From Actinocrispum wychmicini (lineage in GTDB: Bacteria; Actinomycetota; Actinomycetes; Mycobacteriales; Pseudonocardiaceae), in assembly GCF_004345645.1 (NCBI RefSeq), contig NZ_SLWS01000011.1:357255-421254 (forward strand): DNA of 64,000 nt, in the 5' to 3' direction. Made by a program: the position numbers and the translations under genes. This document shows, piece after piece, positions 62,190-64,000 of this stretch. Position 1 is the first letter of the stretch; each line of letters opens with the position of its first letter. The notes beneath the pieces were generated by a model. That model ran no database searches. It saw only the letters and a program-made list of their open reading frames with translations, and was not told where the DNA came from.

Positions 62190-64000
62190 GAGCCCGAGCG
62201 GTCGTGTCCTGATGGACCGTGCTGCCCTGCGCGTCCAGAGCTCGGGTGAGTACGTCCAGCACACGGGCGACGATGCTGCGCGGTGTGTCCTCGGACAGCA
62301 GTTCGACCGACTCCCTGGCGAGTCTTTCCGCCGATTCCGGGGCACCCAACGCCACATGCGCGCGGGCCGCGCGGACCATCAGGAAGACCTGCCAGTCCGG
62401 CTCGTCCAGCTTCGACACGAGCGAAACCGCGTGGGTGTTGTCCGCGAGCGATTCGGCGTGCTGGCCGGCCTGCGCGTGGGTGTAGGCGCGCAGTTCGAGG
62501 ACTTCCGCGGTGAGCCGGTCGGCGAGTTCGTCGTTGTCCGCCGGGATCTGTGCCATGGCCCGCTCGATGGCGACGAACGCGGCATCCGTCCGGGTGTCGG
62601 CCAGGACGGCGGCGGCCTTGACCCACGCCTGGCACGCCTCGACCGGCAGCCCGGCCTGTTCCCAGAGTTCCGCGGACCGGCGATGGCAGTCTTCGGCCTG
62701 GTCGCTGTCGGACAACGCGTAGTTCGCGGCGCCGAGACCGGACCAGACCAACGCCCGCGTCGGCAGCGGGGCGTCGGCGACCATGTCGAGCATCGTGGTG
62801 AACAGCCGCTTGGCCTCGGCGTGCTCGCCGAGTTCGGCGCAGACCGTGGCCAGCCGGTACCAGACCGGCGGCTTGTGGTCCGACTCCTCGGGCGGGAGCA
62901 GCCGTACCGCTTCCTCAAGCGCCTCGGCGGCTTCGACCAGCCGATTCCTGGCCAGGTACCCGGACGACAACAGGAAACACGCCCGTGCCGTGTCGCCGGC
63001 GGTGCCTTCGGCGCGGCACACGGCAACGGTTTCGGCGAGTTCGGCGAGGTGCTGTCCGGCGTGACCGGAACGGTCCAGCAGAGCAGCGCGGTACAGCAGC
63101 ATGTCTGCCTGCCACGGGCCGGGGAAACGCTTGGCGTACTCGACCACGTCCGCCGCCGTCGCCAGCGCCATGCCGACGTCGCCACGCAGCTCGGCGACCC
63201 ACGCGCGGATCCGCAGGCCCTCGAACCGTTGGCCGGACTGGAGATCCGGCATGGCCAGCATCCGGGCGAGCACCTCGTCGGCGGCGTCCAGGTTGCGTTG
63301 CCGCCCCTCGTGTTCGGCGGCCTCCACCAACACCGACGGCACCCACGTCGGCTCGGTCTCCTCGGCCAGCCGCGTCGCCTCCGCGAGCAGCGCGCCTGCC
63401 TCGGCGTACTCGTGGCGGAGATCCAGCAGCTCGCACAGGATCAACCGGACCAGGATCCGACCCGTCGCCGGCGCGAGCGCGTCCACGTCCGCGAGCGCCC
63501 GCGTGGCGATCTCCAGGCCCGCGTCCAGGTCGCCGAGTTCGGCGGTGAGCAGGCCGAGCCTGGCCTGGAACCGGACCGCCTGGTCCTCGTCGCCGACCGC
63601 ACGCAGCCGCTGGATCGCCGCTTCGAGGTCGCGGAGCACGGTCGGCGACGGTGTGTAGGAGTCGAACACCATGATCCGCCGCGCGGCCAACCGGGCGGCG
63701 AGATCGGCGGGCAGCAACGGGTCCAGGTCCGCCGGCAGCGACCGCAGCAGCTGGAATCCAGTGAGGAAGTCGTTGTTCTCGTACGCCTGATGCGCCTGCC
63801 GGGCGAGCTCGACCGGGTCCGCGGTGACCGGTTCCGGTTCGCGGGGCGGCATCGCGTTCGGCACCGCCAGCGGCACCGGCACGGTGTCCTCGGCGTCCAA
63901 AATGGACTGCACCCGGTCGGACTGGCGGGTGGTCCCGTTGCGCCGGTCGAAGTCCGCCGCGATCGTCAACGCCGACACCCGCAGCAACGTGCCCAGTTGG
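62167..64000 (-). CDS. TPR-rich hypothetical protein (5' end beyond window)
   Basis: The minus-strand frame is open to the last base, so the N-terminus lies outside; more than 610 residues are visible. The protein is a long series of TPR-type helical pairs, for example LARQAHQAYENNDFLTGFQL, EVLARMLAMPDLQSGQRFEG and AEDCHRRSAELWEQAGLPVE. No enzyme, membrane or DNA-binding motif is visible in this part, so it is likely a cytoplasmic scaffold or partner protein. Its 3' end overlaps the methyltransferase gene by 23 bases in convergent orientation. Confidence 0.8.
   Translation of the reverse strand, partial: QLGTLLRVSALTIAADFDRRNGTTRQSDRVQSILDAEDTVPVPLAVPNAMPPREPEPVTADPVELARQAHQAYENNDFLTGFQLLRSLPADLDPLLPADLAARLAARRIMVFDSYTPSPTVLRDLEAAIQRLRAVGDEDQAVRFQARLGLLTAELGDLDAGLEIATRALADVDALAPATGRILVRLILCELLDLRHEYAEAGALLAEATRLAEETEPTWVPSVLVEAAEHEGRQRNLDAADEVLARMLAMPDLQSGQRFEGLRIRAWVAELRGDVGMALATAADVVEYAKRFPGPWQADMLLYRAALLDRSGHAGQHLAELAETVAVCRAEGTAGDTARACFLLSSGYLARNRLVEAAEALEEAVRLLPPEESDHKPPVWYRLATVCAELGEHAEAKRLFTTMLDMVADAPLPTRALVWSGLGAANYALSDSDQAEDCHRRSAELWEQAGLPVEACQAWVKAAAVLADTRTDAAFVAIERAMAQIPADNDELADRLTAEVLELRAYTHAQAGQHAESLADNTHAVSLVSKLDEPDWQVFLMVRAARAHVALGAPESAERLARESVELLSEDTPRSIVARVLDVLTRALDAQGSTVHQDTTARALTARLRG

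Overview
The window is chromosomal DNA from a high-GC actinomycete. Codon use is GC3-rich, GTG starts are common, and several markers are typically actinobacterial: a maleylpyruvate-isomerase-fold (mycothiol-type) enzyme, a PPOX/F420-type oxidoreductase, actinobacterial LexA (SOS) boxes, a DUF1844 gene beside infC, and many Tat signal peptides. The order Pseudonocardiales is my guess from gene style, not something the sequence proves.

Layout. 1-4.4 kb: a SEC-C protein, an unknown protein and an SOS-box-preceded UvrD-like helicase. 4.5-9.0 kb: an unstable accessory strip with a 326-bp duplication carrying a 70-aa gene, a decayed DUF4143 ATPase, an XRE regulator divergent from a PPOX oxidoreductase, and fragments of an aldo/keto reductase and a metallo-hydrolase. 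9.0-17.2 kb: a complete four-gene Wadjet anti-plasmid system of the DUF2397/DUF2398/SbcC-like/DUF2399 class, bracketed by two copies of the 3' end of a metallo-hydrolase gene. 17.5-23.3 kb: the intact metallo-hydrolase, an acyltransferase, a mycothiol-type enzyme, and uvrA behind a LexA box. 23.4-25.0 kb: a broken AAA+ ATPase. 25.1-27.6 kb: a lipoprotein and an ECF sigma/anti-sigma operon. 27.6-34.2 kb: a C4-dicarboxylate transporter with a CitA/DcuS-type kinase and its response regulator, the pair separated by an XRE regulator and a membrane/phosphatase fusion. 34.2-35.5 kb: a CGNR regulator and a methyltransferase.

35.5-51.3 kb is the most interesting part. A continuous 10.8-kb minus-strand run encodes a PLP deaminase, an N-acyl-D-amino-acid deacylase, KDPG aldolase, a GntP permease, a Tat-exported lactonase, a sugar ABC importer and a cytoplasmic GH20 hexosaminidase. 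A divergent KDG kinase-IclR-RidA operon follows, then a second IclR gene and a Tat-exported BBE/AA7-like flavin oxidase. Read together these steps form a plausible route from C1-oxidised N-acetylglucosamine or chito-oligosaccharide (an aldonic acid) through glucosaminate, KDG and KDPG to pyruvate and glyceraldehyde-3-phosphate. The same 17-bp palindrome layout precedes both the catabolic genes and the importer genes.

51.3-59.8 kb: an NTF2-like protein divergent from a TetR regulator with tandem operators, a second repeat lipoprotein, a NarL-type two-component system split by an IS200/IS605-family element, a quinone-oxidoreductase-like gene divergent from a GlxA regulator, and DUF1844. 59.8-64 kb: the conserved infC-rpmI-rplT-SpoU methyltransferase operon (infC starts at ATC, the methyltransferase apparently at CTG), and a TPR-rich protein running off the window.
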